A DNA stretch of 64,000 bases, taken from assembly GCA_037039685.1 (NCBI GenBank), contig JAWNGF010000001.1, positions 4,278,001 through 4,342,000 on the forward strand. The letters are read 5' to 3'. The notes below the pieces were generated by a model. It was not told the origin of the DNA and searched no databases. It saw nothing but the letters and a program-made list of their open reading frames with translations. How positions within the stretch are numbered: the stretch's first letter is position 1; every line of letters begins with the position of its first letter. This document shows positions 13,401 through 25,078 of the stretch, piece after piece. The translations under genes were made by a program, and so were the position numbers. The DNA comes from Ceratobasidium sp. AG-K (Eukaryota; Basidiomycota; Agaricomycetes; Cantharellales; Ceratobasidiaceae).

Positions 13401-13889
13401 ATCACCGGTATATGCTCAACGTAAGTGATATTGAGTCAGTGTGCCATGATCAAACCCTCATCCGTTTCGTTAGGTTGTATCGAGCGCGATTGTTAACACC
13501 CCGTGCGTATATGCATGGTTATATCTGCGAGTGGTTCAAGCTAATTCGGCGACTAGGCCTCCGAATGGTGTCCTAACAATGGTGGGCATGCTCGCGGGCA
13601 AAGCCCATAAGACAATGCACTACTGCGATACCGACGAGTCTATGGTACATTTTAAATAAACCTCGTGCAGGCGGTGCGCTGACGATGACACCTTTAGGTC
13701 CCGCTTTTCAAAATGGATACAAATGGCACTCCTTTGAAGCAGCAATTCATTATGGGCAAGCGAAACTACACTTGCGTAGACCATGATGAACAATCTGGAA
13801 GCCTCAATTTCGATATCCGAGTTGAGAAGATAAAAGGCGTTGGGGAAACTGTAGGATACGTCGTACCAGCACCCCCTCCACGATGGTGA
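10486..13889 (+). CDS. PhoD-like metallophosphatase domain protein
   Basis: Large fungal protein with a PhoD-like (metallophosphatase) domain of the type found in uncharacterised cytosolic or membrane-associated fungal proteins. A Gln/Pro-rich disordered N-terminus starts MDEAGYHARRRAAK. The middle carries GHEIWVYRGPAGSFTFWRFM, NMRWAAYS, NGFSAGVNQDDF, ALVGGGDQLYCDS, MVNMLDDHDLIDGFGSY and FLSGDVHCAAVGYF; the D/H residues in these motifs are the expected metal ligands. The last exon reads MDTNGTPLKQQFIMGKRNY and ends VPAPPPRW. Introns are numerous (about 18) and short. Substrate unknown. The start codon is the first good ATG but short N-terminal exons make it less certain. Confidence 0.85.
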
Positions 13890-14077
13890 AATCCCCAATC
13901 CGAAGCCGGTGATGATTGAGAATTTTTATTGATCTGTATGCATCTGCTATTTTGCATTGCGCTATTGATAATTGTAATGTAAATTCATCTTGGTAATTAC
14001 AGCAGCTCTCTTGACTGGGGTGGCCGCAGGCACAGCTCCCGTGGCTGAGGGTTCGCCCATAGCGGCAAGTAGGCGCA

Positions 14078-14973
14078 TTATGGAGACATTGCGTGCCTAA
14101 AAATGTAGTGTATCGTTTTATGTATGTGCTTATGGTGAAGAAAGACTGAGCACACTTACTGTTTGGTCCATTCTTGCGCCGTAGCAAGGAACTCGGGCTT
14201 ATTATCTTTAAGTTGCTACCGATGGCATCAGTAAGGGAGATAAAATTCATTCACCGGTCACTTACTGCAGCAATGGCTGGCTCATACGGGTCATCAGGAC
14301 TTGGGTTGTTGACCTTCTCGGAAATCGTTGACAGAACTGTTCGAGCACAGGGGTCAGGCTCGACCGGGAACTAAGTAGGATGAAACGCACCAGTGCTCAT
14401 GGACGCTCCTGGCTTCCATTCGTCTCTTAACACCGGTAAACAAATTTGGCCCTCCTCATTAATCCCTTCAAGTGTTTGAGTGATGTAGGGACTAGGAGAC
14501 GGTCAGAGTGAATGCGTACCTGGGTGATAAATCTTGGTCGAGAAAGTAACCTGTTTGGGGTAAAGATTTTAATTAGAACTATACGTAGAGTATAAGGCCC
14601 AATAAACCCACGATTGGGGGTTTGAAGGGATATTCTTGCGGTAGCTCGACTTTGAACTTAAAAGTACCCTTTTTGTATGGGCTGTCGTCCTGTCAAGAGA
14701 GTTAAACGAGTTGCAATTCAACCAGGCCAAACCGGTAGCGTACCAGTGCTTTGATGGCACAGTTCCATAAAAGAATATTATCCTCGTCTGGCTCTACAGT
14801 GAGGCCCTATTATATGGCATTGGTCTAGGATCACTCTGCCACTGTCTTCAACAAGCTCACCTTAATAGGATTGGTTTGAATATCTTGCAACTCCTACTAA
14901 CCACGTCAGTATAAGCGCTCGAGCCAGTATAGCTTCTTTATATTACCTTTTGAACGCGACGAGTATTGACCAT
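14078..14973 (-). CDS. Ubiquitin-conjugating enzyme E2, UbcH7/UBE2L3-like
   Basis: E2 that accepts ubiquitin from E1 and passes it to an E3. The reconstructed protein starts MVNTRRVQKELQDI and has LLWNCAIK, DSPYKKGTFKFKVELPQEYP, FKPPIVTFSTKIYHPGI and EEGQICLPVL (catalytic Cys), then DEWKPGASMSTVLSTISEK, NNPSPDDPYEPAIAA and EWTKQHAMSP. It needs about eight exons, the first only 27 nt. Length is about 150 residues, typical of class I E2s. The HPN-like motif reads HPG here rather than HPN, as typed in this sequence. UbcH7 similarity is judged from motif spacing only; another E2 subclass is possible. Confidence 0.85.
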
Positions 14974-15320
14974 ATTGTGGCTCGCGTCAAAGGGCTGACC
15001 GCCAAAGCATGTGACCTCCTCCACTATGACAAACGAGTGATGACACAGCCACCATCATTGCCGGATTTCCGCCGTTTGCTTAGACTTCACGCGCTCCACC
15101 CATGATCAGGGCCAATTCCCAAGTAGTGGGGCCGGATTCACTCGGTACATAATCGGGCCACGTCAAAAATGAAAGAAGTCATGTTTGATTGATTTACACA
15201 AAGCTAATACTTTTATGCCCATTCGGAAACAGGTTAGGTATCGTGGAGTGGAGGTATATGCCGCTGCGAGGAGTGGTCAATTAGCGGCTCATGGCTCGAG
15301 AGGAACCAGCTCACTTGTAT
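14974..15320. other. Intergenic, nothing recognised
   Basis: Sequence between the E2 start and the next minus-strand frame. It should contain the E2 promoter. No coding or RNA feature is recognised. Confidence 0.4.
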
Positions 15321-15653
15321 TCAACGGAATGAAGGTTGGACGTTCCAGTTATTGATTTTCTTTCGAACGACCAGGTCAGGTGTGACACGACCACGATCGT
15401 ACTGCTCAAACACCTGGCGAGAGGAGAAAGTAGGGACAGGGGCATGGATAGGTGCCGCGGGTGCCTGGAGTGGAGATGCAGGGGCAGGCGACTGAGATGG
15501 AGTTGCCCCTCCAGAAGGAGATGGAGAGATGGACAGGTGTCTCTCGTGCTCCTGCACGGGGGTTTGGAGTGGAGATAGCTGTGGGGGCGTGCCTCCAGAC
15601 ATGAAGGGGTGGGCAGCGAAGGGATTAAAGGCAGACAGATCAGAGCTCGACAT
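15321..15653 (-). CDS. Small Pro/Ser-rich hypothetical protein
   Basis: An uninterrupted 110-codon frame starting MSSSDLSAFNPFAAHPF. The first two thirds are rich in Pro, Ser, Gln and Ala (low complexity). The last ~30 residues (SRQVFEQYDRGRVTPDLVVR and onward) are charged and look folded. No family is recognised. Codon use and the good ATG support a real gene, but it could also be the last exon of a longer one. No function is proposed. Confidence 0.45.
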   Translation of the reverse strand: MSSSDLSAFNPFAAHPFMSGGTPPQLSPLQTPVQEHERHLSISPSPSGGATPSQSPAPASPLQAPAAPIHAPVPTFSSRQVFEQYDRGRVTPDLVVRKKINNWNVQPSFR

Positions 15654-16982
15654 GGGGGGCAGAGAAATGAAGCGTAAGATGACTCGGTCTGAAGAGTGGA
15701 GACAGGAGCGGGGTTCTGTGGAGAGCCATTGTTGGAAGGTCCGGCGTTTTTATAGGTGCTAACTTGGTAATGTTGACCAGACTGGCGTGCCGGGACCGCC
15801 CGCCTAAACAGAACAGGTTCCCTGATCAAACCACTTACCGCCGATGGAAAAATCACGGAAGCCGACGGTTTGAAAAGAACAAAAAGTATATTTCCATGCG
15901 ACTTGCACCTCGTGTTCGCATTGCGGGCCGTGTTCTCTCAGGTTCCGCACATCAGGTCGGGGCAACGCCCGAGGGGTCAGCTGGTCAGCTGGCCGGTTTC
16001 ATTATTGGGAACAAACGGAGACTGTTTGTTTCTAGGCCCACGTTCGGGAGCTCATCAGATTGGGACCTAGAGTCAAGAAATTCAGTTTGATCAAACGAAG
16101 AGTTCTGAGCCCAACGTGTCTATGTTAATCTGTGGCGTCGTTGGCCCACATCTGTATTGCAGTAAATACTTTGGCAGTAGGAATACCATTGTTGTCGAGC
16201 CGCTTTTATGTAGACCTTTCTCCCCAACCAGCATGATTCATCCCTATTCGGTTGTTCGATGCATTTCCAAGATAGAAGTTGTTTCTGCATTGGAAACACG
16301 GGTACGACTGAAACGGGGCGCCCGCTTTGCTTCGGAGGACACATGTAGTCGAACGAGCGTCTAGATGTGTATTTGCACAGCCGATATGGATAAGATACAT
16401 GCGTATTTGCGGTAGGAAGGATGGCCCATAAGTCTAGGTCACAAAAACGAGGGCATTCACGACTTTTTAGACTTGCAGATGCACGCCAAGTAACGTCATT
16501 CACGGGGATCTCCGCAATGCGGTCATCGACTGACGAAAGTGCAGCACTAAGCACAGTGGCAATCAGGTTGGCCACGTTGCGTGAATCTTGATCTCCCGTT
16601 CTCAGATTGACGCGGCGGCAAGTCTAGACGTTTGTTCTGGTGAGAAACGAGCGTCGGGATCAGATCGCTCGAGTATACAGATCAGCGGGGTGCCTCCATC
16701 GGCGTACGTGTGATGTCGGGCGCAGTGCACGCATAATACAGGGTAGGATGTGCAGGAGATGTCGGATTTTCGGTCTTTCATCTTCAATTGATAAGGATTG
16801 GGCGGTATATATCCGAAATGAGGTTTCGGCGACGGGCATACATGCACGAGTGGAAATGGCTAGGGAACACCGGCTTGAAACGATGCACTGAGTGTGCAAG
16901 TGGTGGTGCTCAGCAAGGGAGATGAAGTCGGTCACGTGCCTCGACCAAATGATCTGCATCCGGACGCCAGGACGGAAGGGAA
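15654..16982. other. Long intergenic region upstream of glycyl-tRNA synthetase
   Basis: About 1.3 kb without a gene I can support. A minus-strand frame at 16120-16575 starts plausibly but soon becomes Cys/Ser/Arg-rich with no domain. The right end should hold the promoter of the downstream synthetase. Confidence 0.45.
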
Positions 16983-19513
16983 ATGATTCACCGGAGACTG
17001 GGCTCACTTTGCTGGCACCTCAGACACCAGTCCTTGGCTCTTTCTCGCACACATATCCTACGCACGATGTCTACCGTCAACAAAAGCGCTCACGCATTTG
17101 ACAAACCTCAACTCGATACCCTCCTCACCTCTCGATTCTTCTTTGCCCCTGCTTTCGAGATCTACGGCGGTGAGTCATTTAATATTTTCAGACGGAGAGC
17201 AGGTATTGAATTAGCTCGATGTACAGGTGTTGCCGGGCTTTACGATTATGGCCCACCGGGCTCTGCCCTTCAGGCCAACATCTTGGATGTATGGCGAAAG
17301 CACTTTATCATCGAGGAGAACATGCTCGAGGTTGACACCACTATCATGACCCCTTCGGCAGTTTTTGAGACTTCTGGTCATGTGGCAAAGTTTGCGGACT
17401 GGATGGTAAAGGACAAAGAAACTGGCGAGGTCCTTCGAGCAGATCATTTGGTCGAGGCTGTATTGGAGGCTCGGCTCAAAGGCGACAAGGAAGCTCGAGG
17501 CATAGCGGAAGAGGCAGCGGCCGATGACAAGGACGCAAAGAAGAAGAAGAAGAAGGTTAAGAGCACAGCTGTCAAGCTTGAGGATACAGTCGTTAGCGCG
17601 TACAACACCATCCTTGCACAGGTGGGTATTCCTTCTTTGCCCAACGCATTTAACCAACTTGCAATAGATCGACAACTACACCGGAGCAGAGCTTGGTGCT
17701 CTCATCCGCGATCATGATATTAAAAACCCAGACACCAACAACCCAGTTAGCGAGCCTGTCCAGTTCAATCTCATGTTCGACAGCAGCATTGGGCCTACTG
17801 GGAAGCTCAAAGGCTACCTTCGACCCGAGACTGCTCAGGGCCACTTTGTCAACTTTGGCCGTTTGCTCGCATTCAATAATGGTCGCTTACCTTTTGCAAG
17901 TGCTCAAATTGGACGCAGTTTCCGAAACGAAATTTCACCTCGTGCTGGACTGCTTCGTGTTCGTGAGTTTACGATGGCCGAGATCGAGCACTTTGTGGAT
18001 CCGGAGAACAAAAAGCACCCGAGGTTTGATGAGGTCAAGGACATCAAACCAAGTTTGCTCCCAAAGGATGTGCAGATGCAGGGCCGTACGGACATTCTCG
18101 AGATTACAATTGGCGAAGCAGTCGAAAAGGTCGGTACCTCGACAATATCCTTGTTTGATTCTCTTTGACAAAATATATGCGTCTAGAAAATTATCGACAA
18201 CGAAACTCTTGGTTATTTTGTCGGCCGCATCCACTTGTTCTTGATACAAATCGGCATTGATCCTACTCGCCTTCGTTTCCGCCAACACATGCCCAATGAG
18301 ATGGCGCACTACGCTGCCGACTGCTGGGATGCAGAAATCCAGAGCTCTTATGGATGGATCGAGTGTGTTGGATGCGCAGACCGATCTGCGTACGATCTGA
18401 GCGTACATAGCAAACGCACTGGTCAAGCGCTTGTAGCCAGCCAGGCTTTAGCTGAACCAATCGTGACGGAACGCGCCGTGGCAGAGTACAACAAGAAAAC
18501 GTTTGGCAAAACGTTTGGAAAGGATATGCCCGCGATCTTGGAGGCGTTGAACAAGTACGACGAGGAGCAGCTTATGAAACTCAAGGGAGAAATCGAAGCT
18601 GGGTATGTAAAGCAGAACTCAAGAGGTACCTCGGCTCACTGTTGGGCCTTGAATAGCGAATCGACCTTGACGTTGGAAGACGGTCGCACGTTCAGCCTTA
18701 ACAAAGACCTTGTCACTGTTGAGCGCAAGACGTTCAAGCAAAGCGGTATGTTCTCTTTTACCACACATTTATTGTTATTGACCCTTTGTTTAGTCCGTGA
18801 GTTCACCCCCAATGTTATTGAGCCGTCTTTCGGAATTGGCCGTATCCTGTACTCGCTCTTGGAGCACAGCTACTGGAGGAGAGAACAGGACGTCGCGCGC
18901 GGCGTAAGTTCATACGTATTCGGGTAGGATCCAACCGACTAAATCATGCACTGGTTCGCTAGGTATTGTCCTTCCCCACCTGCGTAGCCCCGACCAAGGT
19001 GTTGCTCTGCCCCATCAGTGCCAATACCGCATTTGTGCCATTGATCAAAGAGATCTGTACGTCACAACCCCACCCACCTATCACCATGTCTAACTTTTGA
19101 ACTACAGCCGCCAAGCTGCGTGCAGCTGGCATTTCAGCACGAGTGGATGACTCGAGCGCAACCATTGGCAAAGCGCTACTCTCGAAACGACGAACTTGGA
19201 ACGCCGTACGGTATTACGATTGACTTTGCCTGTCAGTAAAATTTCTAGTCACCGGTTGCCATGCCTAATCTTGAGTCTGTTTTAGCCGTGTCGAAGAATA
19301 CTGTAACACTCCGGTAAGTTTTGGGTCGTGTGTCGATGATCAAACGTCTGATTAGATTTGCATTATTGCAGAGAACGTGACACGACCGACCAGCGCATTG
19401 GCACTGTTGACGATGTTATTGGCGTTGTCGCCGATCTTGCCCAGGGCACCATTGACTGGACTGAGGCTTGCAAGAAGCTGCCCGCGTATGATGGCGTCCA
19501 GGCCGTTGATTAG
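16983..19513 (+). CDS. grs1: Glycyl-tRNA synthetase (alpha2 type), probable dual-localised
   Basis: Class II synthetase that charges tRNA-Gly. Landmarks: LTSRFFFAPAFEIYGG then AGLYDYGPPGSALQANIL (motif 1 region), a Lys-rich insert near residue 200, GYLRPETAQGHFVNFGRLL, FASAQIGRSFRNEISPRAGL and REFTMAEIEHFV (motif 2), GWIECVGCADRSAYDL, and FTPNVIEPSFGIGRILYSLL (motif 3). The C-terminal anticodon-binding domain has ISARVDDSSATIGKRYSRND and ends DGVQAVD. The start matching cytosolic forms is MSTVNK at 17067. An in-frame ATG at 16983 adds 28 residues with five Arg, three His and no acidic residue, like a mitochondrial presequence. Fungi usually make both forms from one gene. Confidence 0.95.
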
Positions 19514-20604
19514 TAGTGCTTTATTGTGAATGAAATGTAAACGTGTATTGAATTATAGATATCACTTAGGCTCAAGCCAATTCGAGAGCATTTTCATTTG
19601 AATCACTCAGAGTTGCATCGAATCAATCATAATATTCCACAAACACTAATACAAAGTACGGACACATAGAATCCAAATCACAAACCTATGGAACAAAAAG
19701 TCAGTCACCGATTCACCAAATTTTCAAACACGAAAATTTAAAGAGCCCTCAGACTTCCAAGGAAGGACGATTAAACTCTCATCACGCCGACCCCCTCGCC
19801 ACAGCACAGCGCGCATTCGGCCCACACTCCGTGTTGGTCACTCCTTGCGGAGGGTTCGAGACCCAGGAGGGGGAATATATGCAGGGCTCAAGGGGGAGTA
19901 CTCGAAGAGGGCGCTAGAGTGGAAACTGCGAATCGACGGAATACTTCATCGTCGGGCGGGGGTGGGAAGTGGACGAGAGGGAGAGGGCACTTACAAAGAA
20001 CAAGGTGTCGATGGGAGAAGGGGAGCTGTAGGAGTTGATGTTAGTTAGACGTCTTGAGATAATACGAGACAAGACGGAAAGATTCAGACAAAATAACGCT
20101 GGCATGCGTATCAAAAAGTGGGACATGGTCCCGAGCCTGGTTGCGAAACCCGGCACTCTTTTCCTCGGCATGGTCGTGTAAGACGGGGAGAGAATTAATG
20201 GTCATCACAATGGGTGATAGTGGTTTAGAATGGTATTGGAGCATTGAGACCTACCAAGTTGGGGTGATAAAGATGGGAAAGGAACGTGGTAAAGACGAGA
20301 GCGCGTGCACCGGGTTTTATACGCCTTGCCAAAATTTTAATTGAAATTCATCTGATGCTCAGGGTCTGAGATTCGTCAGCCCATAATGGTTTGCCATCGC
20401 TTGTGTTCATTCGCGTCACCAGCCTCACACTTGGACCAAGTCAATTATGGCAGGGGAATATGGAGAAGTAAGATTGAAGAGATATTGCTATGGATATACA
20501 TGGAATTTGAAAAAGAAAGCGAAGTAGACAGACAACTTTGAATAATATAGCGAAAAACATACCCACCCCACTTCAGTCACTCTAGAGTGCAACAGACGAA
20601 ATAG
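19514..20604. other. Intergenic region between grs1 and ulp1
   Basis: About 1.1 kb between convergent genes. It holds the 3' UTRs. Between 19800 and 20180 there are short minus-strand frames and a tRNA-like T-arm sequence, but no complete tRNA or protein can be supported. Confidence 0.4.
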
Positions 20605-22801
20605 CTATTGATCCCAGAGCTTGCCTCGCGTAATTTCCAAGATCATACGCTGTCGTAGGTAGCCCATGTTGGCTTGACCAAAGGTGAAGTCAGCTCCTCG
20701 GCTGAGGCACTCCATGTACTGGCAACTAAACACGCCGCAATCGTATCCGTTTTCTTGTTGGGGTGCGTTCTAATAGGGAACATGAGCATATGAAATATGA
20801 ACGAGTAGCGATACATACCTCGTCAAAGTAGTCCTCCCAACCCGTAAAGTCAAAGTCCTTTTTCTTCTTGTCCTTGTGCTCCTTGTTCAGGTAGTCACGT
20901 AGGTACTAAACACAAACATCAGCCGCGGTAGGGATCAGTCAACAGCTCCACACACCTTGTAAACCTTGCCACGTTTCCTGCCCATACTGTCATGATACTC
21001 GATACGCTTCTTTTGGAAGTTGATCGCAGCGCACGTCCAGTGTGCGTTTCCGAGATTGACGGGGATGAGTACCACGTCTTTTTTGAAGATGTCAATCTAG
21101 CAACCGGTCAGATCCAGTCATCGCACACTCGTTTATTACTCACCTTCTTGGTCCACTTGCCAATCCGTGCCTTTTCGTACCCCGGATCTTCCAACTTGGC
21201 AAAGAAGAAGGTATTAAAGTAGTGCGCGTCGAGTGCCTTGCCCTTGCCCTTTTGCTCATCGGACCGAGCCTGGAGCAGTGCACCGTAAAAGTTGATGACC
21301 TCGTCGTTGAGCCATTGGGCAGGTTTTAATCGGACGAGATCGCCGTCGCTGATTTGCTCTCGAGCGAATTTGGCCACTACGCCGCGCTTCTTTAGTGCAG
21401 CGGTGACCTGTGTATAATGTTAATTTCTATAAGCGAACAAGCCTAATTGGTCCCGTACCTCGGCCTGGTCCTCGGGGCTTAATGCCTCGGGCAGTGACTA
21501 GATGAACGGGTTAGCCAACGAAAGCCTGGTACCTGAGAACCGTACCGGTGCCTTGTTGGATATCTTGTAGAGACCGTTCAACTCGTCAAGGTATCGTGGG
21601 AAGTTGTTCGGAATACGAGAACTGTGTATGGTAAGTACAATATGCATGGAGGGCGATGTCACGCACCTATTCAACGTATCATTGGCCCGCTTGATCGCCT
21701 TTCTCAAGAACTCTGAACCGAGCTCATACTAGACCCACAGTCAGCTACATCCAACCTGCTAATCCACACTGCTTACCGGATCCAAGTCCAATGATTGACT
21801 AGACGAGAGGCTTGTTCGCACAGGCAAATACTTGGACGCTGGTAACGCCAGGTTAGAAGAAAGTCCATGTTGTAACGAAATGACGTACGAGTAAAGACGC
21901 TACCAGCAGCATCAATTTTATCGATCTTTTCTGCATAGTTAATGTATGCTAAGCAGCGGGCGCTTTCACATCAGAAAACGCAGGCCCAGAACAATGCAAC
22001 ACTAACCTTTTACTTCAGCCGCGGATTGACCTTGGGAACATCATTAGTTGAAGCAGTGTAAGCGAGGGTTTGAACATACCCGTCGAAAGTCTGAGTGCAA
22101 AGAGCTCTTGTTTCAGTTTTTCCTGGACCTCTTGTTGGTGCTGCAAAGGATCATCAGTCGCTTGGCTCCTCCTCAATTTGAAAAGCGCACTTTGTTATGG
22201 CGGATGTGTTGTCGCTTGTAGGGTTTGGTGACGCCATTGAGTTGAGCCGCCGAGCTCGTCCGTCGAGGAGAACGAGAGCTGGCAACCGAGTGGGCGCCCG
22301 AGTGGGAGATGGTTGGACTGAGGGTGGGGGCATGTTGGGCCTGGGAGCGGTTGGGTGACGACGCAGATCCGTTGTGGCGTTGGAGATTTTGGAATGGCAA
22401 CTCGTGCTGTGTTGGCGACGGGGGAAGAGGGATGCGGGCGGCGTGTGTAGGGCTTATAGAGGCCCCGTTGGCGACAATCCGACGGGGCCTCGACTTGCGT
22501 TTGGGTGATGGTTGAGGAGGGGGCGCTGGGCGGTATTAGCGAGCGTCGGACAAACCAAATACAACTCACCAGCAAACGAGTTGGACACTGAGCTAATAGC
22601 AATACTGAGCCAGGACGACATGGTCGACAGCGCCGCCGTCACTGCTCCAGTGGTTTCTGGCTCTTCGCTGCACCGAGAGCGCAGGCTGTCGTCGGCAATA
22701 GTGTGTTTTCTCGATTCGGTGCAACGCCTATTGCGGGCCGGAGACTCGAGATAGTCGTTGTGTCGCTTCTGTACAAGAGTCGGAGCCATCGACGCGTGCA
22801 T
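20605..22801 (-). CDS. ulp1: Ulp1-family SUMO protease
   Basis: C48 cysteine protease that matures SUMO and removes it from targets. The N-terminal ~200 residues are basic, Ser/Pro-rich and disordered (localisation region), starting MHASMAPTLVQKRH with a second Met at codon 5. A charged, helical middle follows. The catalytic domain has LKPAQWLNDEVINFYGALL, VLIPVNLG then HWTCAAINF (catalytic His), RIEYHDSMG (Asp) and QENGYDCGVFSCQYM (oxyanion Gln and catalytic Cys). It ends RMILEITRGKLWDQ. About ten exons. All four active-site elements are present, so the enzyme should be active. The exact small exons in 21700-22190 are not fully resolved. Confidence 0.9.
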
Positions 22802-22990
22802 CTAGTGTGGAGGTCAGGTGTTGGTCTTGAATCAAACTTGCATCTGACTAAGCTCTAAGCGCCGAGATGGCCCATATATGGGCTCCTCGAGGTGCAACGT
22901 TCGGTGACCCGCCCAGTCTGCGACACAAGACCTGTGAGCTAGTTCATTGCTGTTGCCCGTACTCAAATATCTTTATCGCTCGACGACAAC

Positions 22991-23486
22991 ATGGGAATGA
23001 CACACCGCGAGTACCTTTCCTCTCACCGCATCTATGGCTGCAGAAAGTGTCGCACCCACCTCGCCATTGTTGAGAACATGTTGTCTAGAGTGCGCTCTCT
23101 TGTCCCCTTCAAATACACTTCTGGCGAGATGGCGCTGACTTGATGTAACTTGGATCCAGGCATTCAACGGGCAGCACGGGCGGGCATATCTGTTTGAGAA
23201 GGTGTAAGTCGAGTGGCCATCCTCAACCGCTCATCTCATTCGTATCCAGAGTCAACGTCAAAACAGGCCCCCCCGGCGACCGACCCATGACCACCGGAAT
23301 CCACACCGTCCGCGACATCTACTGCATCCGATGCGGCGAGACCCTGGGCTGGAAATACGTACGTATCGTCGCACACTATGTCATCACCTGCTCACGGCGC
23401 TACAGGACAAGGCCTTTGAAGCCAGTCAGAAATACAAAGAAGGCAAATTCATCCTCGAGCGGTTCCTGCTCGAAGACGTACAGTAA
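22991..23486 (+). CDS. Yippee-family zinc-binding protein
   Basis: Small conserved eukaryotic protein with a Yippee/Mis18-type zinc fold; cellular role poorly known. Four exons give about 115 residues starting MGMTHREYLSSHRIYGCRKC. Two CxxC pairs are visible: YGCRKCRTHL near the N-terminus and DIYCIRCGETLGWKYDKAF near residue 80. In between come FNGQHGRAYLFEKVVNV and DRPMTTGIHTVRDI, the family signature, and the end is SQKYKEGKFILERFLLE. The length equals that of typical Yippee-like proteins, so the model looks complete. Confidence 0.92.
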
Positions 23487-24000
23487 TTGCACACAGTGCA
23501 GTAGATACCACTCGGCGCTCCTCTTTTTGGTTGCAACATTTCCTCGTATCGTTGACTGATCTAATATCGCAGGGCCAGCCGGATCCGCCCCGGGCGGTCG
23601 CCCTCTTGGAGTTTCAGCAGTTGTTGTACGACTAGTCACGTCGGACCTACCCACGTACCCGTCCTTGTCACCCTTCTTCGATCCGCCCCTATCGCTTCAT
23701 TGTGTCCTTTCGTCGTCTTTGTGGCGCAAGTTGATAAGTAAATGAATACATTTCGCGCTTTGAAATTTCCATCTTGCCCGAGTAGCCAAGCTCGGACGTG
23801 AGAACCACACAGCTTTGGGTGTGCTGGCCGTCCGTCGGCACCCGCTCCCAGCCCGATTTCTAGCGAATGGCGAAAATAAACGGGGGCGTTTTCACAACAT
23901 TCCAACACAAACCGCTGATCATTCTCAAAAAGGAAATAAACGACGTCCGTTATTTACCCACGCCTAGCAACCTGTATCCTAGTCTCTACGCGGCCCAAAT
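23487..24000. other. Intergenic between convergent Yippee and NTAQ1 genes
   Basis: About 510 bp of presumed 3' UTRs. Short frames here have no recognisable domain. I see nothing else. Confidence 0.45.
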
Positions 24001-25015
24001 TTATAATACATGAGTCGAGTCATGCAGCCAATTTAGCTCCAAAAATCCGTTCATCCGGAGCACGACCGAGTTTAGTGCGCCTGACTCGGTCATGCACACA
24101 TACTCGCTCATGAGGTTGTTCATCACCCCTCTCGCCTTGGCTCCCGGTCCGACGATAGGCTCATACGGTGGTGGAGGCATCTTGTATTGCACTACCCCTT
24201 CAACCACCTCTCCTATCTACACATCTCATTAGTTCAACCCCTAACTGAGCTAGCTACAAACACCCACCATATGAGATCGGTCCGAGGCAAATTGGTCGAT
24301 CAGGCGCGGAGCTGAAACCACGCGAAACATACTATGACTTTGTGAGCGGGTGTATATCACGACGGGACGCACAGACCTTTGTAGTCGAGTTTCAAATGTG
24401 CCATCGGCGAAAGACTCGGGTCGAAAAGTGCGAGAGGTGTACTCTGTTTGTGTTGAGTTGACTGGTTTGGGCAAGGGCTGGCGCATATAGCTTACCTTTC
24501 CAGGAAGTAAGGGTTCCTAGTGACGAGTCAAAGTCGACGACGTAGGTTCTGTCGGCTAACGGCGGGCTCGGGCCGTTTGTGTCGCCAACAGCTGCCACCA
24601 GAATCATTATGACATGATAATCCCTGTAAGTGCGTTGCAGTCCGTGAGTAAAGATCGGGCAGTAGGTGTCATGATGCGGGCAGGACAGCCGAGCGCGGGA
24701 TTGAAACTGACCAAACGACGGGCTGTCCCGATCCCGGTGGGTATTGGGATGCTCGTTGTTCCCATAACAAGACCTGTCTATCCGAAGTCCCATACCCACA
24801 ATGTCAATCAAGAGTATTTTTAGCAAACGATATGTGCTCGCCGTTTGAGTCTCATTCGAGATGAACACGACATAGATATCTTGCAGACACTGAGAAGCCG
24901 ATTCAAGCAGGCGCTGGCAAGCAAGGTAGATGTTCTCTTCACAATAACATGAAGTGTATGGTGTGTTAATCTCCGATACGAGTTTTACAACAAGTGGATT
25001 CAAGAGTGCGGACAT
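24001..25015 (-). CDS. ntaq1: Protein N-terminal glutamine amidohydrolase (NTAQ1/WDYHV type)
   Basis: Deamidates N-terminal Gln to Glu in the Arg/N-degron pathway, preparing proteins for arginylation and degradation. The start MSALLNPLVVKL (25015) leads to PYTSCYCEENIYLAC (catalytic Cys), YVVFISNETQT, then LLWEQRASQYPPG, the name-giving WDYHVIMI (catalytic His), YVVDFDSSLG (catalytic Asp), LIDQFASDRSHM and MPPPPYEPI. About 210 residues. The join of NETQT to LLWEQ needs an intron at 24841-24774 that starts GC rather than GT and ends AG. Other introns are GT-AG. A longer start 19 codons upstream exists but adds residues absent from relatives. Confidence 0.88.
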
Positions 25016-25078
25016 GGCAAGAGGAGAGTTACCCAGAACGATCGTTACAACAGCAAATAAATTAAAATACACATCTCG

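Noticed and set aside
16120..16575. Minus-strand frame of 151 codons
   Set aside because: Starts plausibly but quickly loses protein-like composition; no domain, no splice pattern, no start context that decides.
19845..19880. tRNA-like T-arm (GGGTTCGAGACCC)
   Set aside because: No matching acceptor, D-arm or anticodon arm can be folded around it, so it is not a tRNA gene.
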